Assembly: GCA_037384885.1 (NCBI GenBank)
Contig: JARRNO010000066.1
Location: forward strand, 1 to 37,624
Direction of reading: 5' to 3'
Length of the DNA stretch: 37,624 nt
Origin: JARRNO01 sp037384885
GTDB lineage: Bacteria; Acidobacteriota; UBA4820; DSQY01
Both the position numbers and the translations under genes were made by a program. Below are positions 15,530-23,203 of this stretch, one piece after another; the first letter of the stretch is position 1; every line of letters begins with the position of its first letter. The notes below the pieces were generated by a model that was not told the origin of the DNA, made no database searches, and worked only from the letters and a program-made list of their open reading frames with translations.

Positions 15530-16942
15530 CTATATGTCGTAATACAGCGCGAATTCATACGGGTGAGGCCTGAGGTTGATTTCCATGACCTCCCGGTGGC
15601 GCTTGTAATCGATCCAGGTCTCAAGAAAATCTTCCGTGAAGACGTCGCCCCGCAAGAGGAATTCATGGTCTCTCTCGAGTTCGTCCAGGGCCTCTTCCAG
15701 GCTGCCCGGCATGACGGGAATTTCTTTAAGCTCCTCGGGGGGCAGGCCGTAAAGGTCCTTGTCGAGAGCGGGCCCGGGATCGATCCTGTTGAGGATCCCG
15801 TCCAGGCCGGCCATGAGCTGTGCGGCGAGCGCGAGGTAAGGATTGCAGGACGGATCCGGAGGCCGGAACTCAAGCCGCTTGGCCTTTGGGTTCTCCGTGT
15901 ATAGCGGAATCCGGATGGCGGCGGAGCGATTTCTCCGGCTGTAGGCGAGGTTGACGGGCGCTTCGAAGCCCGGCACCAGCCGCTTGTACGAGTTCGTGGT
16001 GGGAGCGATAACCGCAGCGAGCGCCCGCGCGTGCTTGAGCAGGCCGCCCAGGTAGTAGAGGGCGGTCTGGGAAAGCCCCGCGTACTCACCGCCGGCGAAG
16101 AGCGGTTCACTGCCTTTCCAGAGGCTCTGATGGGTGTGCATCCCGGAGCCGTTGTCTCCGAAAACGGGCTTGGGCATGAAGGTTGCGGTTTTTCCGTGGC
16201 GCAGTGCGGTGTTTTTGACCACGTACTTGAATTTCATCAGCGCGTCCGCCGTCTTGACCATGGTGTCGAACCGGATGTCGATTTCGGACTGTCCCGCGGT
16301 GGCCACCTCATGATGGTGGGCTTCCACCGTCAGACCGACAGACTGCATGATCCGGACCATCTCACTTCTCAGGTCATGAAGAGAGTCCGTGGGCGGGACG
16401 GGGAAATACCCTTCCTTGTAACGGGGCTTGTAGCCCAGGTTCGGGTTTTCTTCGCGCCCGCTGTTCCAGCGGCCTTCCGTGGAATCTACGAAATAGTAAC
16501 CGGCTTGCGCATTCTGGTCGAACCGGATGTCGTCGAAAACGAAAAATTCCGCTTCACACCCAAAGTAGGCGGTGTCGGCGATTCCCGTGGACAGGAGAAA
16601 CTGGGTAGCCTTGAGCGCGATATTCCTGGGATCCCTGTTGTAGGGTTCATGGGTAACCGGGTCCATGATGTTGCAGATCATCGTCAGCGTCGGCTGGGCG
16701 AAAAACGGATCGACAAAAGCCGTCTCCGGGTCGGGGATGACGATCATGTCGCTTTCATGGATGGAACGCCAGCCGCGTATGGATGAACCGTCGAATCCGA
16801 CGCCCTCCGTGAAGGCGCTTTCGCTGAAGACGTCGGCCGGGATCGTGAAATGCTGCCAGAGTCCCGGAAGATCCATGAAGCGAAGATCGACCATTTTTAT
16901 GCCTTCGGACTTTATCATCTCCATAACACGTGTACTGTCCAT
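15530..16942 (-). CDS. glnA: Type I glutamine synthetase
   Basis: A 470-residue GlnA that makes glutamine from glutamate, ammonia and ATP as a dodecamer. Signatures seen: GVGFDGSSIRGW, the metal ligands in YFGCEAEFFVFD, VEAHHHEVATAGQSEIDIRF, the ATP-site KPVFGDNGSGMHTHQSLWK, VPGFEAPVNLAYSRRNRSAAIRIP, and RLEFRPPDPSCNPYLALAAQLMAG. The adenylylation tyrosine is present in KDLYGLPPEE, so GlnE control is likely (a GSI-beta trait). The frame is open to 16984, but the ATG at 16942 has GGAG eight bases upstream. It lies 38 nt downstream of the pseudokinase/TonB gene, and I see no separate promoter in that gap. Confidence 0.97.
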   Translation of the reverse strand: MDSTRVMEMIKSEGIKMVDLRFMDLPGLWQHFTIPADVFSESAFTEGVGFDGSSIRGWRSIHESDMIVIPDPETAFVDPFFAQPTLTMICNIMDPVTHEPYNRDPRNIALKATQFLLSTGIADTAYFGCEAEFFVFDDIRFDQNAQAGYYFVDSTEGRWNSGREENPNLGYKPRYKEGYFPVPPTDSLHDLRSEMVRIMQSVGLTVEAHHHEVATAGQSEIDIRFDTMVKTADALMKFKYVVKNTALRHGKTATFMPKPVFGDNGSGMHTHQSLWKGSEPLFAGGEYAGLSQTALYYLGGLLKHARALAAVIAPTTNSYKRLVPGFEAPVNLAYSRRNRSAAIRIPLYTENPKAKRLEFRPPDPSCNPYLALAAQLMAGLDGILNRIDPGPALDKDLYGLPPEELKEIPVMPGSLEEALDELERDHEFLLRGDVFTEDFLETWIDYKRHREVMEINLRPHPYEFALYYDI

Positions 16943-16980
16943 TCGCCCGGCTCCAATAATTAGGGGGGAGACCCCCGGGG

Positions 16981-18990
16981 TCACTGTTCGATCTGGAACT
17001 CGACAGGGTACGTCAGCTGCGTTTTAACAGGGACGCCGTCCTTTATGGCGGGAGAGTATCGAGTCTTCATGGCGGCTTCAATGCAGGCCTCGTCCAGCCC
17101 GTAATCGGGCTGGGGCCCGCGGATGACTTTGGCGTCTGTCACCCGGCCCTGTTCGTCGATGTCCACGGTAACGTAGACCGTTCCCTCCACTCGGTGCTGG
17201 CGGGCAAGGGACGTATAGCGAACGGAAACGCGCTTGATGACTTTGGGCTTGATGTCCACCTCCCAGATGTGGACGAAAGCTCCGGCTTTCACCTTGGGTT
17301 TCGGCACAGGAGCCTTCATGACAAGCTCGTTGTCGGCGGGAGGCTGCTGGAGGGCAGGACCCGGGGCGGCTGTTTCGTTGGCGGACGCGGAAGGAAGAGC
17401 ATTGGCCCGAGGCGGCTCGGAGGGGGTCCCGGAATCGCCAGCCCCCTTGCCGGCAGCGGCTTCATTGGGCTTCGGCGAAGGAGACGCGGCGGCGTTGCCA
17501 TCCGCCGGTTTCGGCGCGGCGTCTTCTTCTGCGTTCTTTTCTTTCGGAGCGCTCTCTTGCTGCGAACTGAGCTTGGCCAGAAGGGCCTGCTGCTGCCGGC
17601 GCTGATCAGCGATGGTTTGTCTGGCCTTGGCGAGAGCGTCCAGCATCTGCTGCCTCTCCTCTGTCGTTTTGGCATTCGGGAGAGAACCCTCTAGGCGTGT
17701 TTTCTGCTTTTCCGCGGCCGAAAGCTGCTTGGCGAGTTGCTGCTGCTTCTTCTGGAAGTTCTCTCTTTCTTTCGCCATCTGTGCTTCATACTGGGCGCGA
17801 AGCCGGGCCTCCTGAGCCCTCCTGGGCGCGATGACCAAAAACCATACGCCGGCAGCCGCGACAGCGATCACGGCAGCGGCGGCGCCTCCGATCTTCAGCC
17901 ACTTCCCAGCGCTTCCTCCTTCCGAGCCGGCTGCTCCATAGGAGGAGAAGAGCGAGCTCCCGCTTTCCGGGAACTCTCCCGAACGCTGCTTTTCGCCTCC
18001 CCCGGAGGGCGCGGCCTTGGCTGGGGCCTTAAACGGCGGAGCCTTGAGAAAAGGCGTCCGGTTCAGACTCAGGTGCCCGCGGTTTGTCTCGGCCTCCTGC
18101 TCATCCTGGCCCCGGAAAAGGGTATGCATCAGGAAGGCGATATTAAAAGTTGTGGGGCTGTATTCACCGGAGGCAATCAACGCGTCCAGATCGCTTTTCA
18201 TGGCCTGGAGATCGGTGTATGCCCCGGAGTGGTCCGGGTCAAGCCCCTTCCGGACGATCTCCATGATATCCGCCGGGGGCGGCTCCGCCAGTCCCAGACC
18301 CTTCGCGCCCTGCTCGAGGCGGGTCTGGAGATTGATCTGCTCGGGACCTTCGGAGCAAAAGGGCTCATGGCAGATGAACTCAAAAAGCAGCAATGCAAGC
18401 GCCTTGGGGTCCTGCGATGGGCTCAGGGGCTGCCCCTTGGGAAGCGTGGGAGGCAGATAGGCCCGATGGTGCGCGAGGATCGGCGAGCCGGCCAGGGAGG
18501 TGGTGTGGAGGTTTCGTATGGCCGGCGGGAAGAGCCGGACCTCGCCTTCGAAAGTTATCAGCACCTGGTGCGGGGAAAGATGGCCGAGGAATTCTTCCTG
18601 GGTGCCCACGGACACAGCGGCGCCGGCAAGACGTTCCGCCAGGTAGACGGCCTGGTCGGGTGCGAGCGGCACCCCTTCTTCGCGGCAGCGGCCCAGCATC
18701 TGGCCGAGGGTCCGGCCGAGGCGGAACTCACACACGTAGTAAAGCCGGCCGCCCAGTTCGCCGAAGTCGAGAAGGTTCAGGGTGTGGATATCCCGGATTT
18801 CCTTCCAGTGCTGGCAACGTGTCTTAATAAGTGCCACTGCGGCGGCGTCTTCTGAAAGCTCTGGCGAAAACCGGACGAGGAATTTCAGCTCCGGCGGGCC
18901 TTCCAGGTTGACAGCCTTGTACACGATCCCCAGGTCGAAACGCGAGTGCTCTTCGACCAACAGGTATTCGCCCCAGCGTTCCGGCTTCAT
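16981..18990 (-). CDS. Pseudokinase-TonB fusion protein
   Basis: A 669-residue fusion. Residues 1-275 resemble a bacterial Ser/Thr kinase domain by spacing. But the Gly loop is absent, the HRD-to-N segment reads GHLSPHQVLITFEGEVRLFPP (no catalytic Asp, no DFG), and no invariant Lys is clear, so it should be inactive. A single transmembrane helix (about 366-387) is followed by a Gln/Glu/Lys coiled coil (390-470) and a Pro/Ala-rich spacer (480-560). Last comes a TonB C-terminal domain (575-669; VEGTVYVTVDIDEQGRVTDAKVIRG...YSPAIKDGVPV). Topology puts the kinase-like part in the cytoplasm and the TonB domain in the periplasm. Partners are unknown; no ExbB or ExbD is nearby. Confidence 0.85.
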   Translation of the reverse strand: MKPERWGEYLLVEEHSRFDLGIVYKAVNLEGPPELKFLVRFSPELSEDAAAVALIKTRCQHWKEIRDIHTLNLLDFGELGGRLYYVCEFRLGRTLGQMLGRCREEGVPLAPDQAVYLAERLAGAAVSVGTQEEFLGHLSPHQVLITFEGEVRLFPPAIRNLHTTSLAGSPILAHHRAYLPPTLPKGQPLSPSQDPKALALLLFEFICHEPFCSEGPEQINLQTRLEQGAKGLGLAEPPPADIMEIVRKGLDPDHSGAYTDLQAMKSDLDALIASGEYSPTTFNIAFLMHTLFRGQDEQEAETNRGHLSLNRTPFLKAPPFKAPAKAAPSGGGEKQRSGEFPESGSSLFSSYGAAGSEGGSAGKWLKIGGAAAAVIAVAAAGVWFLVIAPRRAQEARLRAQYEAQMAKERENFQKKQQQLAKQLSAAEKQKTRLEGSLPNAKTTEERQQMLDALAKARQTIADQRRQQQALLAKLSSQQESAPKEKNAEEDAAPKPADGNAAASPSPKPNEAAAGKGAGDSGTPSEPPRANALPSASANETAAPGPALQQPPADNELVMKAPVPKPKVKAGAFVHIWEVDIKPKVIKRVSVRYTSLARQHRVEGTVYVTVDIDEQGRVTDAKVIRGPQPDYGLDEACIEAAMKTRYSPAIKDGVPVKTQLTYPVEFQIEQ

Positions 18991-19019
18991 TACAGGCCCT
19001 CTTCAAAAGACACGGCCAG

Positions 19020-19047
19020 TTTAAACAGACCCGGCCGGTCCTGTCAA
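19020..19047 (-). promoter_or_regulatory. Sigma-70-type promoter for pseudokinase/TonB-glnA
   Basis: Minus-strand TTGACA (19042-19047), 16-base spacer, TTTAAA (19020-19025). It places transcription start roughly 22 nt before the ATG at 18990. It is the only promoter I see for this unit, so glnA here looks sigma-70 transcribed even though sigma-54 promoters lie just upstream. Confidence 0.5.
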
Positions 19048-19138
19048 TCGGGCCTGGCCCCGGCGGGAAGGACGATTCGAGGAATACCATCGAACCCTTC
19101 GGCATGGTTTGCGCCGGACCCGCACGGGGGGCGGGGAC

Positions 19139-19203
19139 AAAAAAAGAGAACGGGAGCTGGGGAGCTCCCGTTCAATAAGGGATGGGAGGGGTGTTCTGCC
19201 GAC
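19139..19203 (-). ncRNA. Sigma-54-driven small RNA, copy 1 (anti-SD type)
   Basis: A predicted RNA of about 65 nt. Its 5' end is inferred at about 19203, twelve bases past the -12 C of a consensus sigma-54 promoter. It holds an unpaired C-rich tract (19179-19193; CACCCCTCCCATCCC) and ends in a perfect stem of 10-11 bp (19148-19158 with 19163-19173, loop of four) followed by TCTTTTTTT. No SD-preceded ORF fits in it. The C-rich tract is complementary to Shine-Dalgarno sequences; it matches the phosphatase leader (29701-29712) over 12 nt and the msrA leader (28972-28981) over 10 nt. It resembles copy 2 in both order and sequence. I recognise no known family. Confidence 0.65.
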
Positions 19204-19212
19204 TCTTACTAA

Positions 19213-19228
19213 AGCAACATGCGTGCCA
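19213..19228 (-). promoter_or_regulatory. Sigma-54 promoter of small RNA 1
   Basis: Minus strand reads TGGCACGCATGTTGCT: -24 TGGCACG, four bases, -12 TTGCT, a full match to the sigma-54 consensus. Such a promoter needs an AAA+ enhancer-binding activator; dyads suited to one lie at 19283-19318. Confidence 0.8.
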
Positions 19229-19282
19229 ATTATTACGTCCTTTAAATTCAGTGACTTAGCGCTTTTGGGGGGCATGCCGTTT

Positions 19283-19318
19283 TGGCGCACTACGTGCCAT
19301 TATGGCGCACATGGCGCC
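19283..19318. promoter_or_regulatory. Paired dyads, candidate enhancer sites
   Basis: Two related inverted repeats: TGGCGCACTACGTGCCA (19283-19299) and GGCGCACATGGCGCC (19304-19318). Their centres are about 20 bp apart, roughly two helical turns. They lie 80-115 bp upstream of the predicted start of small RNA 1, the usual place for enhancer-binding proteins of sigma-54 promoters. The half-site spacing differs from classical NtrC sites (GCAC-N7-GTGC), so the activator is not identified. The first dyad also partly matches a sigma-54 core (TGGCACG-N4-GCGC) on the minus strand. Confidence 0.5.
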
Positions 19319-19388
19319 GGGACGGCAGGTGTGTCGAAAAGGTCTCACTTGCCGCCGCTTGAAAATTTGCCTTGGACCCGTCCAGTTC

Positions 19389-19440
19389 AAAGAAAAAGCC
19401 CCTTTCGGGGCTATAAGGAGGAATGGAGGGGGTATGAGGC
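19389..19440 (-). ncRNA. Sigma-54-driven small RNA, copy 2 (anti-SD type)
   Basis: A predicted RNA of about 52 nt starting near 19440. It has a pyrimidine-rich single-stranded tract (19415-19432; ACCCCCTCCATTCCTCCTT) and then a stem of 6 bp, AGCCCC/GGGGCT, capped by a GAAA tetraloop (19397-19412) and followed by TTTTTCTTT. The tract aligns with that of copy 1 (ACCCC, then TCCAT, then CC, then CTTAT). It is complementary over 13 nt to the ribosome-binding region of the DUF4190 gene (479-491). The plus strand of the same stretch shows only tiny ORFs, and the T-runs fall on the minus side, so I favour the minus orientation. Confidence 0.62.
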
Positions 19441-19449
19441 AATATATTA

Positions 19450-19465
19450 TGCAAGCCGTGTGCCA
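19450..19465 (-). promoter_or_regulatory. Sigma-54 promoter of small RNA 2
   Basis: Minus strand reads TGGCACACGGCTTGCA: -24 TGGCACA, four bases, -12 TTGCA, again a full consensus match. It is 222 bp upstream of the first such promoter, in the same orientation, and divergent to pyrK. Confidence 0.78.
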
Positions 19466-19509
19466 GAAACGTGATTCCTGCCCCTTCGCAAACGCCGCGA
19501 TTCGCCCTG

Positions 19510-19518
19510 TGGTATACT
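19510..19518 (+). promoter_or_regulatory. Extended -10 promoter for pyrK
   Basis: TGGTATACT: an extended -10 (TGN plus TATACT) with no good -35. Start would be near 19525, giving a very short leader that is essentially the ribosome-binding site. Confidence 0.45.
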
Positions 19519-19533
19519 CCCAACGGAGGTTGC

Positions 19534-20310
19534 ATGGCCCTTAAGACATTTCAGGTGACGGAAAACCGCGTGCAAGGTTCCTACGCCGCCATTACGGCTG
19601 AAGGGCCCGTCAGTCCTGCACTTCCAGGCCAGTTCTACATGTTGAGAGGAGACTGGGGCGCCGATCCTCTCTTAAGCCGTCCTGTGTCTATTTTGGCGCA
19701 AGACGTGTCATCTCGACAGATTCGCTTCCTGATAAAGGTGTTCGGTGAGGGCTCGCGCCGGCTGGCGTCGCTGAAGCCCGGCGAGCTGCTCTACGGGACG
19801 GGACCCTTCGGGAATACGTTTCCAGTGGATTTTCTTTCGCCGGAAGATCGTGTCCTGCTGGTGGGCGGCGGGGTGGGCATGCCGCCCATCGTCTACTTGG
19901 CGGAATCCACGAAAGCGATGGGAGTATCCCCCGTCGTTCTTCAGGGGGGGCGCACTGAAAAGGATCTCGTCCTGCTGGAGGAGCTGGCCGGCCTGAAGAT
20001 CGATCCGGTCCTGGCCACCGAAGACGGCAGCCGTGGCCGTAAGGGCCGGGTGACCGTCCTCCTGGAAGAGGCTCTGAAAGATGCGCCACGTGTGGTCTAT
20101 GCCTGCGGTCCGGAAGGCATGTTGCAGGCCGTGGCGGACGTTTGCCGCGGCAGAGTGGCCTGCTACCTGAGCCTGGAAGCCTACATGGCTTGCGGCTATG
20201 GCGTCTGCCTCGGTTGCGTCGTGTCCGTGCGGCAGGAGGAGGGAGGCCGCTACCGCCGTGTATGCAAGGAAGGGCCCGTCTTTTCGGCGGAGGATCTGAC
20301 ATGGCGGTAG
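19534..20310 (+). CDS. pyrK: Dihydroorotate dehydrogenase electron-transfer subunit PyrK
   Basis: A 258-residue flavoprotein of the ferredoxin-reductase type. FAD motif PLLSRPVSIL (about 49-58), NAD-binding GGGVGMPPIVYLAE, and a C-terminal [2Fe-2S] set of four cysteines (MACGYGVCLGCVV...RRVCKEGPVF). It passes electrons from PyrD to NAD+ in the heterotetrameric type 1B enzyme. The frame is open from 19471, but the ATG at 19534 has GGAGG before it. The end overlaps pyrD by 10 nt. Confidence 0.95.
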   Translation: MALKTFQVTENRVQGSYAAITAEGPVSPALPGQFYMLRGDWGADPLLSRPVSILAQDVSSRQIRFLIKVFGEGSRRLASLKPGELLYGTGPFGNTFPVDFLSPEDRVLLVGGGVGMPPIVYLAESTKAMGVSPVVLQGGRTEKDLVLLEELAGLKIDPVLATEDGSRGRKGRVTVLLEEALKDAPRVVYACGPEGMLQAVADVCRGRVACYLSLEAYMACGYGVCLGCVVSVRQEEGGRYRRVCKEGPVFSAEDLTWR

Positions 20311-21248
20311 AGATGTCGGTAAAGATCGGCGCCGTCCGTCTCTCCAACCCGGTGCTTCTGGCCTCCGGCTGTTGCGGCTACGGACTTGACATGGAATCCC
20401 ACCTCGACCTCAACGCCGTGGGCGGGGTTTGCCTGAAAGGACTGTCCATGTCCGGGAGCGAGGGGAATCCCCCGCCCCGTATCTGCGAAACACCGGCAGG
20501 CATGTTGAACTCCATCGGACTCCAGAACGTGGGTGTGCCGGAGTTTAGGCGCACATATGCGCCGAAGCTCCGGAAATACCGGACGGCCTTTATTGCGAAC
20601 TTTTATGGGCATACGGTGGAAGAGTACGTCGCCGCCGCCCGGGCCCTTGACGAAGAACCTGTGGTGGCGGCCCTTGAGATGAATATATCCTGTCCCAACA
20701 TCAGGCAGGGCGGCATTTCCTTTGGAACGGATCCCAGGTCGGTTCACGAAGTTACGGCGGCCTGTCGGCGTGTGTGCGGCAAGCCTCTCTGGGTCAAGTT
20801 GAGTCCGAACGTCACCGACATCACGGTGACCGCGCGGGCCGCACAGGACGCGGGCGCGGATGCCCTGACCTGCATCAATACGCTCCCGGGCATGGCGATC
20901 GATGTGGAACGGCGGACGTTCAAGATCAACACGAAGACAGGAGGGCTGTCGGGCCCGGCCTTAAGACCGGTGGCCGTCCGAATGGTTTACCAGGTGGCTC
21001 AGGCCGTAAAAATCCCCGTAGTGGGAATCGGCGGCATCTCCAAGGCTTCCGATGCGCTTGAATTCCTGTTGGCAGGCGCGCAGGCGGTGCAGGTAGGCAC
21101 GGCGCTCTTTACCAACCCTCAAGCGCCGCTGGATATTCTCGAGGGTATTGAAGATTACTGTTCGAGACACGGATTCGGCGCGGCAGGCGACCTGTCCGGT
21201 GCCGTCGAGGACGACCGAAGTCCCCGGCGCGGACCCGTCTGCAGCTGA
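20301..21248 (+). CDS. pyrD: Dihydroorotate dehydrogenase catalytic subunit (type 1B)
   Basis: A 315-residue FMN barrel that oxidises dihydroorotate to orotate. The catalytic Cys lies in LEMNISCPNIRQGG, with KLSPNVTDI, TCINTLPGMAIDVE, GGLSGPALRPVAVRMVYQV and GIGGISKASDALEFLLAGAQAVQVGTALF as family signatures. The N-terminal MSVKIGAVRLSNPVLLASG is typical. ATG 20301 lies within the pyrK end, so the two subunits are translationally coupled. The C-terminal tail after GAVEDD is slightly longer than usual. Confidence 0.95.
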   Translation: MAVEMSVKIGAVRLSNPVLLASGCCGYGLDMESHLDLNAVGGVCLKGLSMSGSEGNPPPRICETPAGMLNSIGLQNVGVPEFRRTYAPKLRKYRTAFIANFYGHTVEEYVAAARALDEEPVVAALEMNISCPNIRQGGISFGTDPRSVHEVTAACRRVCGKPLWVKLSPNVTDITVTARAAQDAGADALTCINTLPGMAIDVERRTFKINTKTGGLSGPALRPVAVRMVYQVAQAVKIPVVGIGGISKASDALEFLLAGAQAVQVGTALFTNPQAPLDILEGIEDYCSRHGFGAAGDLSGAVEDDRSPRRGPVCS

Positions 21249-21312
21249 AACGTCTTCCCGCTTCGCTCATGCTTTTCATCGGACGAGGCGGCGGTTATGC
21301 GGGAGAACAACC

Positions 21313-22023
21313 ATGGCGGAACTGATCATCGCACTTGATACGAGCGATCCTTATCAAGTTGAAGATCTCATGAAGGCCCTCAAAGGTAGAAAGGTCTGGA
21401 TCAAGTTGGGCCTCGAGGCATTGAGCGCATTCGGATACCAGGTGATCGAGCGGATCGCCGAGCAGGACTTCAAGGTCTTTTCCGACACGAAGTTCCACGA
21501 CATTCCCAACACGGTGGGTGCGGCGACCCGCGTGCTTTGCGGCATGGGGCCGTCCATGTTCACGGTCCACTGCGCCGGCGGGGCGGCCATGATCCGGGCC
21601 GCGAGAAAGGAATCGGCCGAAGAAGCCGCTCGCCACGCGCTCCGGCGGCCCCTGGTTGTGGGGGTGACCGTTCTCACGAGTCTCTCGCAAGACGATTTTA
21701 GAACGGTGGGGTTTGAAGGGACCCCGGTTGATGCGGCCTTGGCCATGGCGAAAATGGGAAAGGACAGCGGCCTGGACGGGGTGGTCTGTTCCGTTCACGA
21801 GGCCCCCGCCATTCGAAAGGCGATGGGGCGCGACTTTCTCATCGTCTGCCCCGGAATCCGGCCGCGCGATGCGTCGGTGCAGGATCAAAAGCGGGTGGCA
21901 ACGCCTTCGGAGGCGATCCGGGCCGGGGCCAATTTTCTCGTCGTCGGACGGCCGGTTACCCAATCCGATTCACCGGGGGAGGCCTGCGACCGCATCTTGG
22001 AAGAAATGCGCCGGGTGGAATAA
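21313..22023 (+). CDS. pyrF: Orotidine 5'-phosphate decarboxylase
   Basis: A 236-residue OMP decarboxylase, the last step of UMP synthesis. The start MAELIIALDTSD carries the first catalytic Asp, and FSDTKFHDIPNTVGAA is the D-x-K-x-x-D signature. VCSVHEAPAIRKAMG, VCPGIRPRDASVQDQKRVATPSEAIRAGANFLVVGRPVTQS closes the phosphate site. ATG 21313 has GGGAGA upstream. It follows pyrD by 64 nt, forming a pyrK-pyrD-pyrF group. Confidence 0.95.
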   Translation: MAELIIALDTSDPYQVEDLMKALKGRKVWIKLGLEALSAFGYQVIERIAEQDFKVFSDTKFHDIPNTVGAATRVLCGMGPSMFTVHCAGGAAMIRAARKESAEEAARHALRRPLVVGVTVLTSLSQDDFRTVGFEGTPVDAALAMAKMGKDSGLDGVVCSVHEAPAIRKAMGRDFLIVCPGIRPRDASVQDQKRVATPSEAIRAGANFLVVGRPVTQSDSPGEACDRILEEMRRVE

Positions 22024-22176
22024 TGCTCTCCGGCCCGTCAAGTCGCAATGGCGGAAGGCCCGGAGTCGTTCATTGAAGCGCGTGGAGGCATTCGAAGGAA
22101 GGTTCTGCCCGCCGGTCCGGAATCAAGTTCCGGGCATATCCAAGCCTCCAACCATGTTGTCCCAATAGAGACTGCA

Positions 22177-23184
22177 ATGAAGGACATCGGGGATCAGGAG
22201 GAGGCCTTGACTATTCTATCAACTCTCAAGTCCAGGTATTACGTATCCGACGAAAGGGACCCGCTCCCCGTCAAGGCGTTTCGCCGCTTGACGAGCCGCA
22301 AGGTTCCGTCCTTTCCCAGAACGGTCCAGATTCAGACCCAGACGGGCTGCAACGCTGCATGTGTCTTTTGTCCCTACCCCGACACGGTGGACACCCAGCC
22401 CAAAGGCCGGATGCCGCCTGAGCTGTTCGAGCAGATTATCGACGAGATCGCGAGGCACGGCGTGCGCCGGATTTCGCCTTACCTGATGAACGAGCCTTTC
22501 CTCGACCGCGGAATCATCGAAAAGATGCAGTACATCCACAAGAAGATTCCCGATGCGCGCCTGGTTCTGACGACCAACGGATCGCGCCTCACACCGGACC
22601 TTGTGAACCGCCTGGTGGCCCTGGAGTGCATCCACGCCGTCTACATTTCCTTCCAGGGCGTGGAAAAGGAGGGCTACGAGGCTACAATGCGAGGGAGCAT
22701 GGTGTTCGAGAAGACCATGGAAAATGTGCTCCACCTGGCCGACCGTTGGAAGGCCGCCGGAGGACGCGACCGGTTTAAGCTGGTGGTTACCATGGTTGCG
22801 ACAAGGCTGATCGATCCGGAAAAGGCTGTGGCGTTCTGGCGGGAACGGGGCGTGGACAGCAAGTACACCCCCCTGGAAAACCGCGGCGGGAACATCGGGC
22901 TGGCCCGGGACATCAGCCGGAACGGCATGCAGGCTTTTTCCACATGCACCCGCCTTTTCAAACAGGCTTACATCATGTTCAACGGGGACATGGTGCTCTG
23001 CTGCACCGATTACAGCCGCGAAGAGGTGCTGGGGAACATCAGGGGTTCCTCCATCGAGGCCGTTTGGAACTCACCCCGCGCCGTTCAGATCCGGCGGGAC
23101 TATACGCACGGCCGTTTCGACCGGCTGCCTCTCTGCTCCAAATGCGAAATCGCCGACAGCACGGGCGACGAAGAATTCGAATAG
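22177..23184 (+). CDS. Radical SAM/SPASM-type protein
   Basis: A 335-residue radical SAM protein. The CxxxCxxC cluster is CNAACVFC (C58, C62, C65), followed by a typical (beta/alpha) barrel (MNEPFLDRG, LTTNGSRLT). The C-terminal third has extra cysteines (TCTRLFKQAYIMFNGDMVLCCTDY, LGNIRGSSIEAVWNSP, LCSKCEI), the arrangement of SPASM or twitch domains that hold auxiliary Fe-S clusters. Substrate unknown; relatives modify peptides or make cofactors. The start is uncertain. ATG 22177 has a poor ribosome-binding site, whereas TTG 22207 has AGGAGG at good spacing; 22048 is also in frame. No precursor peptide is evident next to it. Confidence 0.85.
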   Translation: MKDIGDQEEALTILSTLKSRYYVSDERDPLPVKAFRRLTSRKVPSFPRTVQIQTQTGCNAACVFCPYPDTVDTQPKGRMPPELFEQIIDEIARHGVRRISPYLMNEPFLDRGIIEKMQYIHKKIPDARLVLTTNGSRLTPDLVNRLVALECIHAVYISFQGVEKEGYEATMRGSMVFEKTMENVLHLADRWKAAGGRDRFKLVVTMVATRLIDPEKAVAFWRERGVDSKYTPLENRGGNIGLARDISRNGMQAFSTCTRLFKQAYIMFNGDMVLCCTDYSREEVLGNIRGSSIEAVWNSPRAVQIRRDYTHGRFDRLPLCSKCEIADSTGDEEFE

Positions 23185-23203
23185 ACGCCGGCTCCTCCCG
23201 TCT

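Noticed and set aside
19415..19544. Plus-strand short ORFs in the small-RNA region, one beginning MRQYIMQAVCQ at 19434, with SD-like GGAGG sequences
   Set aside because: The T-runs of both hairpins and both sigma-54 promoters point to the minus strand, and the SD-like sequences are explained as the complement of the C-rich RNA tracts. The plus ORFs match no family.
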